Made by a program: the position numbers and the translations under genes. Of a stretch of 7,547 nucleotides of DNA, positions 1 through 7,206 are shown one piece after another. The notes under the pieces were generated by a model. It saw only the letters and a program-made list of their open reading frames with translations, did not search any database and was not told the origin of the DNA. The first letter of the stretch is position 1. Each line of letters starts with the position of its first letter. The DNA is from Singulisphaera sp. GP187 (GTDB lineage: Bacteria; Pseudomonadota; Gammaproteobacteria; Burkholderiales; Burkholderiaceae_C): contig CALPYQ020000071.1 in assembly GCA_943327965.2 (NCBI GenBank), forward strand, positions 1 through 7,547. The letters are read 5' to 3'.

Positions 1-67
1 ACCACCTGCGCCACCAGGAAAGGGGTTGTATGGTCTTCACGACCTGAGTGACGTTTTGCGACTTCAT
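1..67 (-). CDS. possible 5' end of a divergent gene, cut by the left edge
   Basis: Reading the - strand from the ATG at 67 gives an open frame to the window edge, MKSQNVTQVVKTIQPLSWWR followed by RWW (about 22 codons, no stop). The Trp/Arg-rich end looks like the membrane-proximal segment before a first transmembrane helix. From memory, a PAS-domain sensor histidine kinase often lies divergent to aceE in Burkholderiales, so the start of such a kinase is the best guess; too little is visible to confirm it. The start is uncertain: an in-frame ATG lies upstream at 106 and an in-frame GTG at 40. None has a convincing ribosome binding site. A chance ORF remains possible. Confidence 0.33.
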   Translation of the reverse strand, partial: MKSQNVTQVVKTIQPLSWWRRW

Positions 68-129
68 TCTTTGAAGTTTAGAGTATGACTCGCCAAATAA
101 TTTCATAATGTAAAAAGATAAAGCACAAT

Positions 130-158
130 TTGAAATTTTTAAAACTTTGTGAGAGAAT
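130..158 (+). promoter_or_regulatory. candidate sigma70-type promoter for the aceE-aceF-lpdA operon
   Basis: TTGAAA at 130-135 matches the -35 consensus at 5 of 6 positions. It is followed after 17 bases by GAGAAT at 153-158, which matches the -10 consensus at 4 of 6. The stretch from about 100 to 150 is strongly AT-rich, as promoter regions often are. Transcription would begin near 165, leaving a leader of about 35 bases before the aceE start. No PdhR-type operator was found here. The prediction is by eye only. Confidence 0.4.
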
Positions 159-187
159 TCTGAAAAATAGATCAACCACGGCCTACA

Positions 188-193
188 AAGGAG
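188..193 (+). promoter_or_regulatory. ribosome binding site of aceE
   Basis: AAGGAG sits 6 bases before the ATG at 200. It is a near-perfect Shine-Dalgarno sequence and fixes the aceE start. Confidence 0.85.
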
Positions 194-199
194 ACAAAC

Positions 200-2896
200 A
201 TGTCAGCCGTTCAGCCTAATCACGTCCTTTCAGACTTGGACGCCATTGAAACCCGTGAATGGATGGACGCCCTGTCCGCCGTGATTGAAAAAGAAGGTGG
301 CGAGCGTGCTCACTTCTTGTTAGAGCAACTCCTTGAACATGCCCGAGAAAACAGCATTGACATGCCGTTTTCTGCCAATACGGGTTATGTCAACACAATT
401 GAGCCCGACCAAGAAGCACATTGCCCTGGCAATATTGAAATTGAAGAACGCCTACGCGCTTACATGCGTTGGAACGCAATGGCCATGGTGGTGAAAGCCA
501 ATCGTCACAACCCTGCAGATGGCGGCGATCTAGGCGGACACATTGGTTCATTTGCCTCTCTGGCGCATATGTTTGGCGCTGGATTCAACCACTTTTGGCA
601 CGCTGAAAGCGAAAATCACGGCGGCGATTGTTTGTACATCCAAGGTCACGTGTCGCCAGGCGTTTATGCCCGCGCCTATTTGGAAGGGCGTTTAACGGAA
701 GAGCAGTTGCTGAACTTCCGTCAAGAAGTCGATGGCAAAGGCTTGTCTAGTTACCCACACCCCAAATTGATGCCTGAGTTCTGGCAATTCCCAACCGTCT
801 CAATGGGCCTTGGCCCCTTGATGGCCATCTATCAAGCACGTTTCTTAAAGTACTTGCATGCTCGAGGCATTGCCAACACTGAAAACCGCAAAGTGTGGGT
901 CTTCTGCGGCGACGGTGAGATGGATGAGGTGGAGTCACTGGGCGCGATTGGTTTGGCTGCGCGTGAAAAACTCGACAACTTGATTTTTGTGGTCAATTGC
1001 AACTTGCAGCGCTTGGACGGCCCTGTTAGGGGCAACGGCAAAATTGTTCAAGAGCTTGAGGGCGAGTTCCGCGGCTCGGGTTGGAATGTCATTAAGCTTT
1101 TGTGGGGCAGCGAGTGGGACAAACTCTTGGCACGCGACAAAGACGGTGCCTTGCGCAAAATCATGATGGACACTTTGGACGGTGACTTCCAAGCCTTCAA
1201 GGCCAACGATGGCGCTTATGTTCGGAAGCATTTCTTTGGCCGCGATCCAAGAACGCTCGAAATGGTCGCTCACATGAGTGACGACGAAATTTGGTCCTTA
1301 AAGCGGGGTGGTCATGACCCTCAAAAAGTGTATGCAGCCTATCACGCTGCAGTGAACACCAAAGAACAGCCCACGGTCTTGCTGATTAAAACCGTCAAAG
1401 GTTTTGGGATGGGCAAAGCTGGTGAAGGCAAGAACAACGTTCACCAAACAAAGAAGTTGACTGACGAAGACATCCGCTACATGCGCGATCGTTTTAACAT
1501 CCCCGTGCCAGACAGCGAGTTGGCCAAAGTACCTTTCTATAAGCCTGCCGACGATACGCCCGAAATGAAGTATTTGCACGAGCGTCGCCAAGCCTTGGGC
1601 GGTTATTTGCCACATCGCCGTACCAAAGCCGATGAAGTCTTTACGGTGCCGTCTTTGGATGTTTTCAAATCCGTCATGGAACCTACTGCAGAAGGCCGTG
1701 AAATTTCGACCACGCAGGCCTATGTTCGATTCCTCACGCAACTGTTGCGCGATCAAGCCTTGGGCCCACGCGTGGTACCTATTTTGGTTGACGAAGCACG
1801 AACCTTCGGTATGGAGGGTTTGTTCCGTCAAGTCGGTATTTACAACCCAGCAGGTCAACAGTACACACCGGTCGACAAAGACCAAGTGATGTACTACAAG
1901 GAAGACAAAGCGGGTCAAATTCTGCAAGAAGGCATTAACGAAGCAGGTGGCATGTCCAGCTGGATTGCTGCGGCAACCAGCTACTCCACCAGCAACCGCA
2001 TCATGGTGCCTTTCTATGTGTACTACTCGATGTTTGGATTCCAGCGCATTGGCGATTTGGCTTGGGCTGCTGGCGACATGCAAGCACGCGGGTTCTTGTT
2101 GGGCGGTACTTCGGGTCGCACCACCTTGAATGGCGAAGGTTTGCAGCACGAAGATGGGCACAGCCATATCTTGGCGGGCACCATTCCAAACTGCATCAGC
2201 TACGACCCCACCTTTGCCCATGAAGTGGGTGTGATCTTGCACCATGGTCTGAAACGCATGGTGGAAAAACAAGACAATGTTTTCTACTACCTCACCTTGT
2301 TGAATGAAAACTATGCCATGCCTGGCCTGACTGCTGGCACGGAAGAGCAAATTATCAAGGGCATGTACTTGTGTAAGGCAGGTGGCAAGAACAAGACCCG
2401 CGTTCAGTTGATGGGTTCTGGCACCATCTTGCGTGAGTCCTTGGCGGCACAAGAGTTGCTGTCCAAAGACTGGGGCATTGCCGCTGATGTTTGGAGCTGC
2501 CCAAGCTTCAATGAATTGACCCGCGACGGCCAAGACGCCGAGCGTTTCAACATGTTGCACCCATTAGAGACACCACGCGTGCCTTTTGTGGCGCAGCAGT
2601 TGGCCAAACATGACGGTCCTGTCATTGCGTCCACTGACTACATGAAAAACTATGCAGAACAAATTCGTTCATTCATTCCCAAAGGTCGTACTTTCAAAGT
2701 ACTCGGTACCGATGGTTTTGGACGCAGCGATTTCCGAAGCAAATTGCGTGAGCACTTCGAAATCAACCGCCATTACATTGTTGTGGCCGCACTCAAAGCC
2801 CTGAGCGAAGAGGGCGCAGTGCCAGTTGCCAAAGTTGCAGAAGCTTTGAAGCAATATGGCATCAAGACCGACAAGGTCAATCCTTTGTACGCTTGA
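200..2896 (+). CDS. aceE: pyruvate dehydrogenase E1 component, homodimeric type
   Basis: This 898-residue protein is the thiamine diphosphate-dependent E1 of the cytoplasmic pyruvate dehydrogenase complex. It decarboxylates pyruvate and transfers the acetyl group to E2 lipoyl groups. Length and sequence fit the single-chain proteobacterial type (E. coli AceE is 887). The N-terminal stretch around DLDAIETREW (13-22) matches the E2-binding region. The cofactor motif starts as GDG at 237-239, with D238, N268 and Q270 as the expected Mg/diphosphate ligands. H114, H150, H415, E532 and H650 align, by recalled numbering, with E. coli H106, H142, H407, E522 and H640. Conserved blocks such as DEARTFGMEGLFRQ, GTSGRTTLNGEGLQHEDGHSH and LNENY are intact. 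The gene is first in a three-gene operon, 21 bases before aceF. No frameshift or missing residue was seen. Confidence 0.98.
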   Translation: MSAVQPNHVLSDLDAIETREWMDALSAVIEKEGGERAHFLLEQLLEHARENSIDMPFSANTGYVNTIEPDQEAHCPGNIEIEERLRAYMRWNAMAMVVKANRHNPADGGDLGGHIGSFASLAHMFGAGFNHFWHAESENHGGDCLYIQGHVSPGVYARAYLEGRLTEEQLLNFRQEVDGKGLSSYPHPKLMPEFWQFPTVSMGLGPLMAIYQARFLKYLHARGIANTENRKVWVFCGDGEMDEVESLGAIGLAAREKLDNLIFVVNCNLQRLDGPVRGNGKIVQELEGEFRGSGWNVIKLLWGSEWDKLLARDKDGALRKIMMDTLDGDFQAFKANDGAYVRKHFFGRDPRTLEMVAHMSDDEIWSLKRGGHDPQKVYAAYHAAVNTKEQPTVLLIKTVKGFGMGKAGEGKNNVHQTKKLTDEDIRYMRDRFNIPVPDSELAKVPFYKPADDTPEMKYLHERRQALGGYLPHRRTKADEVFTVPSLDVFKSVMEPTAEGREISTTQAYVRFLTQLLRDQALGPRVVPILVDEARTFGMEGLFRQVGIYNPAGQQYTPVDKDQVMYYKEDKAGQILQEGINEAGGMSSWIAAATSYSTSNRIMVPFYVYYSMFGFQRIGDLAWAAGDMQARGFLLGGTSGRTTLNGEGLQHEDGHSHILAGTIPNCISYDPTFAHEVGVILHHGLKRMVEKQDNVFYYLTLLNENYAMPGLTAGTEEQIIKGMYLCKAGGKNKTRVQLMGSGTILRESLAAQELLSKDWGIAADVWSCPSFNELTRDGQDAERFNMLHPLETPRVPFVAQQLAKHDGPVIASTDYMKNYAEQIRSFIPKGRTFKVLGTDGFGRSDFRSKLREHFEINRHYIVVAALKALSEEGAVPVAKVAEALKQYGIKTDKVNPLYA

Positions 2897-2917
2897 TCAA
2901 CAAATTTGGAGACACAC

Positions 2918-4579
2918 ATGGCATTGGTAGAAGTCAAAGTTCCAGACATCGGTGATTTCGATGAAGTTGCAGTCATTGAGCTGTTGGTCAAGGTGGGTGA
3001 CACCGTGAAAGCCGAACAGTCATTGATAACGGTTGAATCGGACAAAGCGTCAATGGAAATTCCCTCCTCAACAGCGGGCGTGGTCAAAGAGTTGCGCGTG
3101 AAGTTAGGCGACAAAGTGAAACAAGGCTCGGTGGTATTGATGGTGGAGGCAAGTGGCGACGTCGCATCGCCTTCGAGCGCGCCTGCAGCCGCCGCAGCCC
3201 CTGCGGCAACACTTGCTGTAACAGCACCCGTGACAGTATCCGCCGCCGCGTCAACTGCAGTAAGTGGCCCCGTCCAAGTGCATGTTCCTGACATTGGTGA
3301 TTTCAAAGACGTTGCTGTGATTGAAATATTCGTCAAGCCCGGTGACGTCATCAAGATGGAGCAGTCGCTCATCACGGTCGAGTCAGACAAAGCTGCCATG
3401 GAAATCCCATCCTCGGCAGCGGGTGTCCTCAAAGAGCTAAAAGTCAAGATTGGCGACAAGATCAACATTGGCGACTTGCTGGCCATTTTGGAAGGTAGCG
3501 TTGCTGCTGTTGCACCTGTAGCAACAACTGTTGCATCTGCAGCGCCAGTGATTAGTTCTTTGCCAGCCACTTCTCCAGCATCTGCGGTTGCACAAGTTGC
3601 TCAACGTGCAACGGCTGCACCAGCGCACAATCCTGGCTCACCCACTTTGGGTTTGCCACATGCTTCGCCTTCTGTTCGCAAATTTGCGAGAGAACTGGGT
3701 GTGCCTTTGGAGGAAGTTAAAGGCAATGGTCCCAAAGGCCGCATTACCCAAGATGACGTACAAGCCTTCACCAAAGCTGTGATGGCGGGCGCTACTCAAA
3801 CCAAGGCGCAAGCTGCCAAAGCACCTGCTGGTGGCGATGGTGCGGCCTTGGGCTTGATCCCTTGGCCGAAGGTTGACTTCGCCAAGTTTGGTCCCATTGA
3901 GCGCAAAGAAATGGGTCGCATTAAGAAGATCAGTGGCGCAAACTTGTTGCGCAACGCCATCATGATTCCTGCGGTCACCAACCACGACGATGCTGACATT
4001 ACAGAATTGGAAGCCTTCCGCGTTTCGACCAACAAAGAAAATGAAAAGTCTGGCGTTAAAGTGACCATGCTGGCCTTTCTGATTAAGGCTTGTGTCGCTG
4101 CACTGAAAAAATACCCAGAGTTCAATAGCTCTTTAGATGGCGATGCACTGGTCTACAAAAACTATTGGCATATTGGCTTTGCAGCCGATACGCCCAATGG
4201 TTTGATGGTGCCTGTGATTAAAGATGCCGATAAAAAAGGCATCTTGCAAATCAGCCAAGAAATGGGTGAGTTGGCAAAGAAAGCCCGCGATGGCAAATTG
4301 AGCCCGGCAGAAATGACTGGCGCTACGTTCACCATTTCTAGTTTGGGCGGCATTGGCGGCAAGTATTTCACGCCCATCATCAACGCCCCAGAAGTGGCTA
4401 TTTTGGGTGTTTGCAAAAGCACGCATGAACCCGTTTGGGATGGCAAGCAGTTCGTACCTCGCCTGATGTTGCCATTGTCATTGACCTGGGATCACCGAGT
4501 CATTGATGGCGCTGCGGCTGCACGCTTTAATGCGTACTTAGGTCAAATCCTTGGCGACTTCCGCCGTGTTCTACTTTGA
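2918..4579 (+). CDS. aceF: pyruvate dehydrogenase E2, dihydrolipoamide acetyltransferase
   Basis: This 553-residue core subunit transfers the acetyl group from lipoyl lysine to coenzyme A. Domains in order are lipoyl 1 (about 1-78, lysine K43 in VESDKAS), an Ala/Pro/Val-rich linker, and lipoyl 2 (about 119-193, K158 in VESDKAA). A second Ala/Pro-rich linker is followed by the peripheral subunit-binding domain (about 248-288, beginning HASPSVRKFARELG). The acetyltransferase domain (about 320-553) carries the signature DHRVIDG, with catalytic H526 and D530. E. coli AceF has three lipoyl domains; this one has two, as is usual for beta-proteobacteria. The ATG at 2918 is chosen because GGAG at 2908-2911 precedes it and the product begins MALVEVKVPDIG, like the lpdA product. 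An in-frame TTG at 2906 overlaps that site and is unlikely to be used. Confidence 0.98.
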   Translation: MALVEVKVPDIGDFDEVAVIELLVKVGDTVKAEQSLITVESDKASMEIPSSTAGVVKELRVKLGDKVKQGSVVLMVEASGDVASPSSAPAAAAAPAATLAVTAPVTVSAAASTAVSGPVQVHVPDIGDFKDVAVIEIFVKPGDVIKMEQSLITVESDKAAMEIPSSAAGVLKELKVKIGDKINIGDLLAILEGSVAAVAPVATTVASAAPVISSLPATSPASAVAQVAQRATAAPAHNPGSPTLGLPHASPSVRKFARELGVPLEEVKGNGPKGRITQDDVQAFTKAVMAGATQTKAQAAKAPAGGDGAALGLIPWPKVDFAKFGPIERKEMGRIKKISGANLLRNAIMIPAVTNHDDADITELEAFRVSTNKENEKSGVKVTMLAFLIKACVAALKKYPEFNSSLDGDALVYKNYWHIGFAADTPNGLMVPVIKDADKKGILQISQEMGELAKKARDGKLSPAEMTGATFTISSLGGIGGKYFTPIINAPEVAILGVCKSTHEPVWDGKQFVPRLMLPLSLTWDHRVIDGAAAARFNAYLGQILGDFRRVLL

Positions 4580-4590
4580 GAGGCTGAACC

Positions 4591-6450
4591 ATGGCATTAG
4601 TTGATATCAAAGTACCTGACATTGGTGACTTCGACGAAGTGGCAGTCATTGAATTGCTGGTGAAAGCTGGCGATGTGGTGAAGGCTGAACAAAGTTTAAT
4701 CACCGTGGAGTCTGACAAAGCCTCCATGGAAATTCCTTGCTCACAAGCGGGTGTGGTCAAAGAACTCAAAGTGAAGTTGGGTGACAAAGTTAAGGAAGGC
4801 TCTGTGGTGTTGGTTTTGGAAGGCGAGGTTTCAGCATCAAGCGCCGCACCCACGACTGCACCTGCCGCGACTTCGCAAGCCATCGCACCTGCAGCCAAAG
4901 CGCCTGCAGCGCAGGTGGCGGTCCCAGTTGCTGCCAGCATTCCTAATGCTGCTTCATACAGCGGCACCGTTGACATTGAATGCGACTTGTTGGTCTTGGG
5001 TGCCGGCCCAGGCGGCTATTCCGCAGCATTCCGTGCCGCCGACTTAGGCCTGAAGGTGGTCATTGTTGAGCGCTACGCCACCCTAGGTGGTGTGTGCTTA
5101 AACGTCGGTTGCATTCCTTCAAAAGCTTTGTTGCACGTGGCTGCTGTGATGGACGAAGTCAGTCACATGGCTGATTTAGGCGTTGATTTTGGCGCGCCTA
5201 AAGTTGACATCGCAAAACTTCGGACACACAAAGAAAAAGTCATTGGTAAATTGACCGGTGGTTTGGCTGCCATGGCCAAGATGCGCAAGGTGACCACGGT
5301 TCGAGGCGTGGGTGAATTCATCAGCGCCAATCATGTAGTCGTTGAAGAAACCACCGGCACAGGTCAAGAAAAAACCGGTGTCAAAAAAGTTGTGTCTTTC
5401 AAGAACTGCATCATTGCTGCGGGCAGTCAAGCTGTTCGTTTGCCTTTTATGCCCAAAGACCCGCGTGTGGTTGACAGTACCGGCGCCTTGGCTTTGAAAG
5501 AAGTCCCCAAGCGCATGCTCATTTTGGGCGGTGGCATTATTGGTTTAGAAATGGGCACTGTTTACAGCACTTTGGGCGCACGCCTCGATGTGGTGGAAAT
5601 GATGGACGGCTTGATGCAGGGCGCTGATCGTGATTTGGTCAAAGTTTGGCAAAAAATGAACGCTCATCGTTTTGACAACATCATGCTCAAAACCAAAACT
5701 GTGGGTGCAAAGGCTACCGAGGCTGGCATAGAGGTGACATTTGAAGCCGCAGAGGAGGGTGTTGCAGCACCAGCTCCCCAAGTCTATGACTTGGTCTTGC
5801 AAGCGGTTGGCCGTACACCGAATGGCAAGAAGATTGCCGCAGACAAAGCGGGCGTGAGCGTAACCGATCGTGGCTTCATTCCTGTCGACATTCAAATGCG
5901 TACCAACGTACCGCACATTTTTGCCATTGGCGACATCGTCGGTCAACCGATGTTGGCGCACAAGGCGGTTCACGAAGCCCACGTTGCAGCTGAAGTGATT
6001 GCCGGTGAAATTCAAGGCAACAAAGAACTGGCAGCCAGTGCGTTCAATGCGCGTGTCATTCCTAGCGTGGCTTATACCGACCCCGAGGTGGCATGGGTGG
6101 GTCTGACAGAAGACCAAGCCAAGGCACAGGGCATCAAGGTCAAGAAGGGCTTGTTCCCCTGGACAGCCTCAGGTCGCGCAATTGCCAACGGTCGTGATGA
6201 GGGTGTGACCAAGTTGTTGTTTGATGATTCTCCCGAGGCACACGGCCACGGCAAGATCTTAGGCGGCGGAATGGTTGGCACTCATGCGGGCGACATGATT
6301 GGTGAGATTGCATTGGCCATTGAGATGGGCGCCGATGCTGTAGACATTGGTAAAACAATTCACCCGCACCCGACATTGGGCGAGAGCATTGGCATGGCCG
6401 CTGAAGTAGCGCATGGCAGTTGCACTGACTTACCACCCTCGAAGAAATAA
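4591..6450 (+). CDS. lpdA: dihydrolipoyl dehydrogenase (E3) with N-terminal lipoyl domain
   Basis: This 619-residue flavoprotein reoxidises dihydrolipoyl groups and passes electrons through FAD to NAD+. Residues 1-78 are a lipoyl domain with K43 in VESDKAS. An Ala/Pro-rich linker runs to about 125. The FAD-binding motif GAGPGG is at 137-142, and the redox-active disulfide is C169/C174 in [13 protein letters not shown]. The NAD-binding motif GGGIIGLE is at 313-320. A second FAD motif, [11 protein letters not shown], ends at D448. The C-terminal dimer-interface motif HPHPTLGE supplies the catalytic pair H593 and E598. E3 without the lipoyl arm is about 475 residues, and the extra length matches the added domain and linker. 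Such fused E3s are known in Neisseria and Ralstonia pyruvate dehydrogenase operons. The ribosome binding site GAGAGG (4578-4583) overlaps the aceF stop codon, suggesting translational coupling. Confidence 0.97.
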   Translation: MALVDIKVPDIGDFDEVAVIELLVKAGDVVKAEQSLITVESDKASMEIPCSQAGVVKELKVKLGDKVKEGSVVLVLEGEVSASSAAPTTAPAATSQAIAPAAKAPAAQVAVPVAASIPNAASYSGTVDIECDLLVLGAGPGGYSAAFRAADLGLKVVIVERYATLGGVCLNVGCIPSKALLHVAAVMDEVSHMADLGVDFGAPKVDIAKLRTHKEKVIGKLTGGLAAMAKMRKVTTVRGVGEFISANHVVVEETTGTGQEKTGVKKVVSFKNCIIAAGSQAVRLPFMPKDPRVVDSTGALALKEVPKRMLILGGGIIGLEMGTVYSTLGARLDVVEMMDGLMQGADRDLVKVWQKMNAHRFDNIMLKTKTVGAKATEAGIEVTFEAAEEGVAAPAPQVYDLVLQAVGRTPNGKKIAADKAGVSVTDRGFIPVDIQMRTNVPHIFAIGDIVGQPMLAHKAVHEAHVAAEVIAGEIQGNKELAASAFNARVIPSVAYTDPEVAWVGLTEDQAKAQGIKVKKGLFPWTASGRAIANGRDEGVTKLLFDDSPEAHGHGKILGGGMVGTHAGDMIGEIALAIEMGADAVDIGKTIHPHPTLGESIGMAAEVAHGSCTDLPPSKK

Positions 6451-6466
6451 GTTCCTGGCCTCTCAT

Positions 6467-6496
6467 TGAAGAAACCGCCTTAGGGCGGTTTTTTCA
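6467..6496. terminator. intrinsic terminator after lpdA, probably bidirectional
   Basis: An 8-bp perfect stem, AAACCGCC (6472-6479) and GGCGGTTT (6484-6491), encloses the loop TTAG. The stem extends to 13 bp with one G-U pair (6467-6479 with 6484-6496). On the + strand a run of six T (6489-6494) completes a rho-independent terminator 16 bases after the lpdA stop. Read on the - strand, the same hairpin is followed by TTTCTTC. It could therefore also end transcripts of the convergent gene that stops at 6517. Confidence 0.9.
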
Positions 6497-6516
6497 TGAG
6501 GACTGACAAAAAATGA

Positions 6517-7110
6517 TCATGAATTGGGAGAAGGATCGGCCTGTAACTTATCAGACTGAACCCGCCTGGCACCATTGAATCTTTTTTGCCAATAGGCCTC
6601 TCGCATGTCATCCACCCGAACTGACTTGCCAGGTCTGGGGGCATGAATGAACTTGCCATCGCCAACATAAATACCAACATGGCTAAAAGTACGCTTCATG
6701 GTGTTAAAGAATACCAAGTCACCTGGTTTTAAATCGCTGCGATTAATTTCTTCCGTAACTTTGGCTTGTTCTTCGGCTCTGCGCGGTAGTACCAAGCCAA
6801 CCGATTTCTCGAACATATGACGAACAAAGCCACTGCAATCAAAGCCTTTTTCTTCGGAGGTGCCGCCTCGCTTGTAGGGGACGCCCAACAGCCCCATGGC
6901 TTGAATGACAAGTTCTGAGGCGCGACCACCAAAGGTATTGCGGGCAGATTGGAGTGGCCCGCCCAATTGGTTACTAATTTGTTGTGACAGTTGATCGGTG
7001 ATTTGTGTGACCAAACCCCGCTCCTTGATCAAGCGCTCAAGCTCGTCCTCAGCGGGAGCCGCAAAGGCTGCCGTTGTCAGAAAGAACAGTGCACATAGAA
7101 TCAAACGCAT
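6517..7110 (-). CDS. secreted NlpC/P60 family cell-wall peptidase
   Basis: This 197-residue protein has a short signal peptide (hydrophobic 3-17, likely cleavage after AFA or AFAA near 17-18), so it should be exported to the periplasm. There is no lipobox; C6 lies too early. After a charged, helix-prone region (20-65), an NlpC/P60 domain fills about 66-180. The catalytic cysteine is C92 in FDCSGFV, the histidine is H144 in SHVGIYVG, and the third polar residue is H156 in FIHAPRPG. These enzymes usually cleave D-glutamyl-diaminopimelate or related bonds in peptidoglycan stem peptides; the exact substrate cannot be read here. The ATG at 7110 is fixed by an in-frame TGA 9 bases upstream. The ribosome binding site is weak. 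The gene converges on lpdA with 66 bases between stops and has no evident link to the complex. Confidence 0.93.
   Translation of the reverse strand: MRLILCALFFLTTAAFAAPAEDELERLIKERGLVTQITDQLSQQISNQLGGPLQSARNTFGGRASELVIQAMGLLGVPYKRGGTSEEKGFDCSGFVRHMFEKSVGLVLPRRAEEQAKVTEEINRSDLKPGDLVFFNTMKRTFSHVGIYVGDGKFIHAPRPGKSVRVDDMREAYWQKRFNGARRVQSDKLQADPSPNS
7074..7101 (+). promoter_or_regulatory. candidate promoter for the isochorismatase-like gene
   Basis: TTGTCA (7074-7079) and TAGAAT (7096-7101) each match the sigma70 consensus at 5 of 6 positions and are 16 bases apart. The site lies inside the signal-peptide codons of the oppositely oriented NlpC/P60 gene. Transcription would start near 7108 and leave a leader of about 100 bases. 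It may be a chance match in coding sequence. Confidence 0.35.
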
Positions 7111-7136
7111 AACGCGTCAGTTTAATGCCATCTCTG

Positions 7137-7167
7137 GAGTGATCACAAGTAAAAAATCTTGTAACTC
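7137..7167. repeat. imperfect inverted repeat between divergent genes
   Basis: GAGT-GATC-ACAAG (7137-7149) faces CTTGT-A-ACTC (7158-7167) across the 8-base A/T centre TAAAAAAT. All nine paired positions match, but the inner spacers differ (4 bases versus 1). The left arm also overlaps the perfect 8-bp palindrome GTGATCAC (7139-7146). It lies in the 96-base spacer between the divergent NlpC/P60 and isochorismatase-like genes. It could be a regulator binding site or a leader-RNA hairpin; nothing in view decides. Confidence 0.3.
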
Positions 7168-7195
7168 TGAAGGAGAATGTTCAATACTTAATTCC

Positions 7196-7200
7196 AAGGT
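7196..7200 (+). promoter_or_regulatory. ribosome binding site of the isochorismatase-like gene
   Basis: AAGGT lies 6 bases before the ATG at 7207, and an in-frame TAA at 7189-7191 excludes any earlier start. A stronger sequence, GAAGGAGA (7169-7176), lies about 30 bases upstream of the ATG, too far to serve it directly. Confidence 0.6.
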
Positions 7201-7206
7201 CCCAAT

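Noticed and set aside
90..199. PdhR-type operator (AATTGGT...ACCAATT) upstream of aceE
   Set aside because: No such sequence is present in the leader, and no pdhR gene is in view.
1298..2560. A 420-codon open frame antisense to aceE
   Set aside because: It lies wholly within the strongly conserved aceE gene, lacks a recognisable domain or clear ribosome binding site, and is typical of spurious frames opposite codon-biased genes.
2906..2917. Upstream TTG start for aceF adding four residues (METH)
   Set aside because: The TTG overlaps the GGAG ribosome binding site that serves the ATG at 2918, and the ATG start gives the standard MALVEVKVPDIG beginning.
2773..3570. A 265-codon - strand frame across the aceE-aceF junction, rich in Ser/Thr/Ala
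   Set aside because: Its low-complexity composition is the mirror of the aceF lipoyl domains and Ala/Pro linker. A similar shadow appears opposite the lpdA lipoyl domain at 4527-4976, confirming the cause.
4886..4917. CACCTGC/GCAGGTG inverted repeat, with a competing CCTGC-AGC-GCAGG hairpin, in lpdA
   Set aside because: It lies in codons for the repetitive Ala/Pro linker, where GCN and CCN repeats readily create such matches by chance.
7024..7033. Perfect palindrome CTTGATCAAG resembling an FNR half-site pair
   Set aside because: It is inside the NlpC/P60 coding sequence, lacks the FNR 4-base spacer, and is not near a convincing promoter arrangement.
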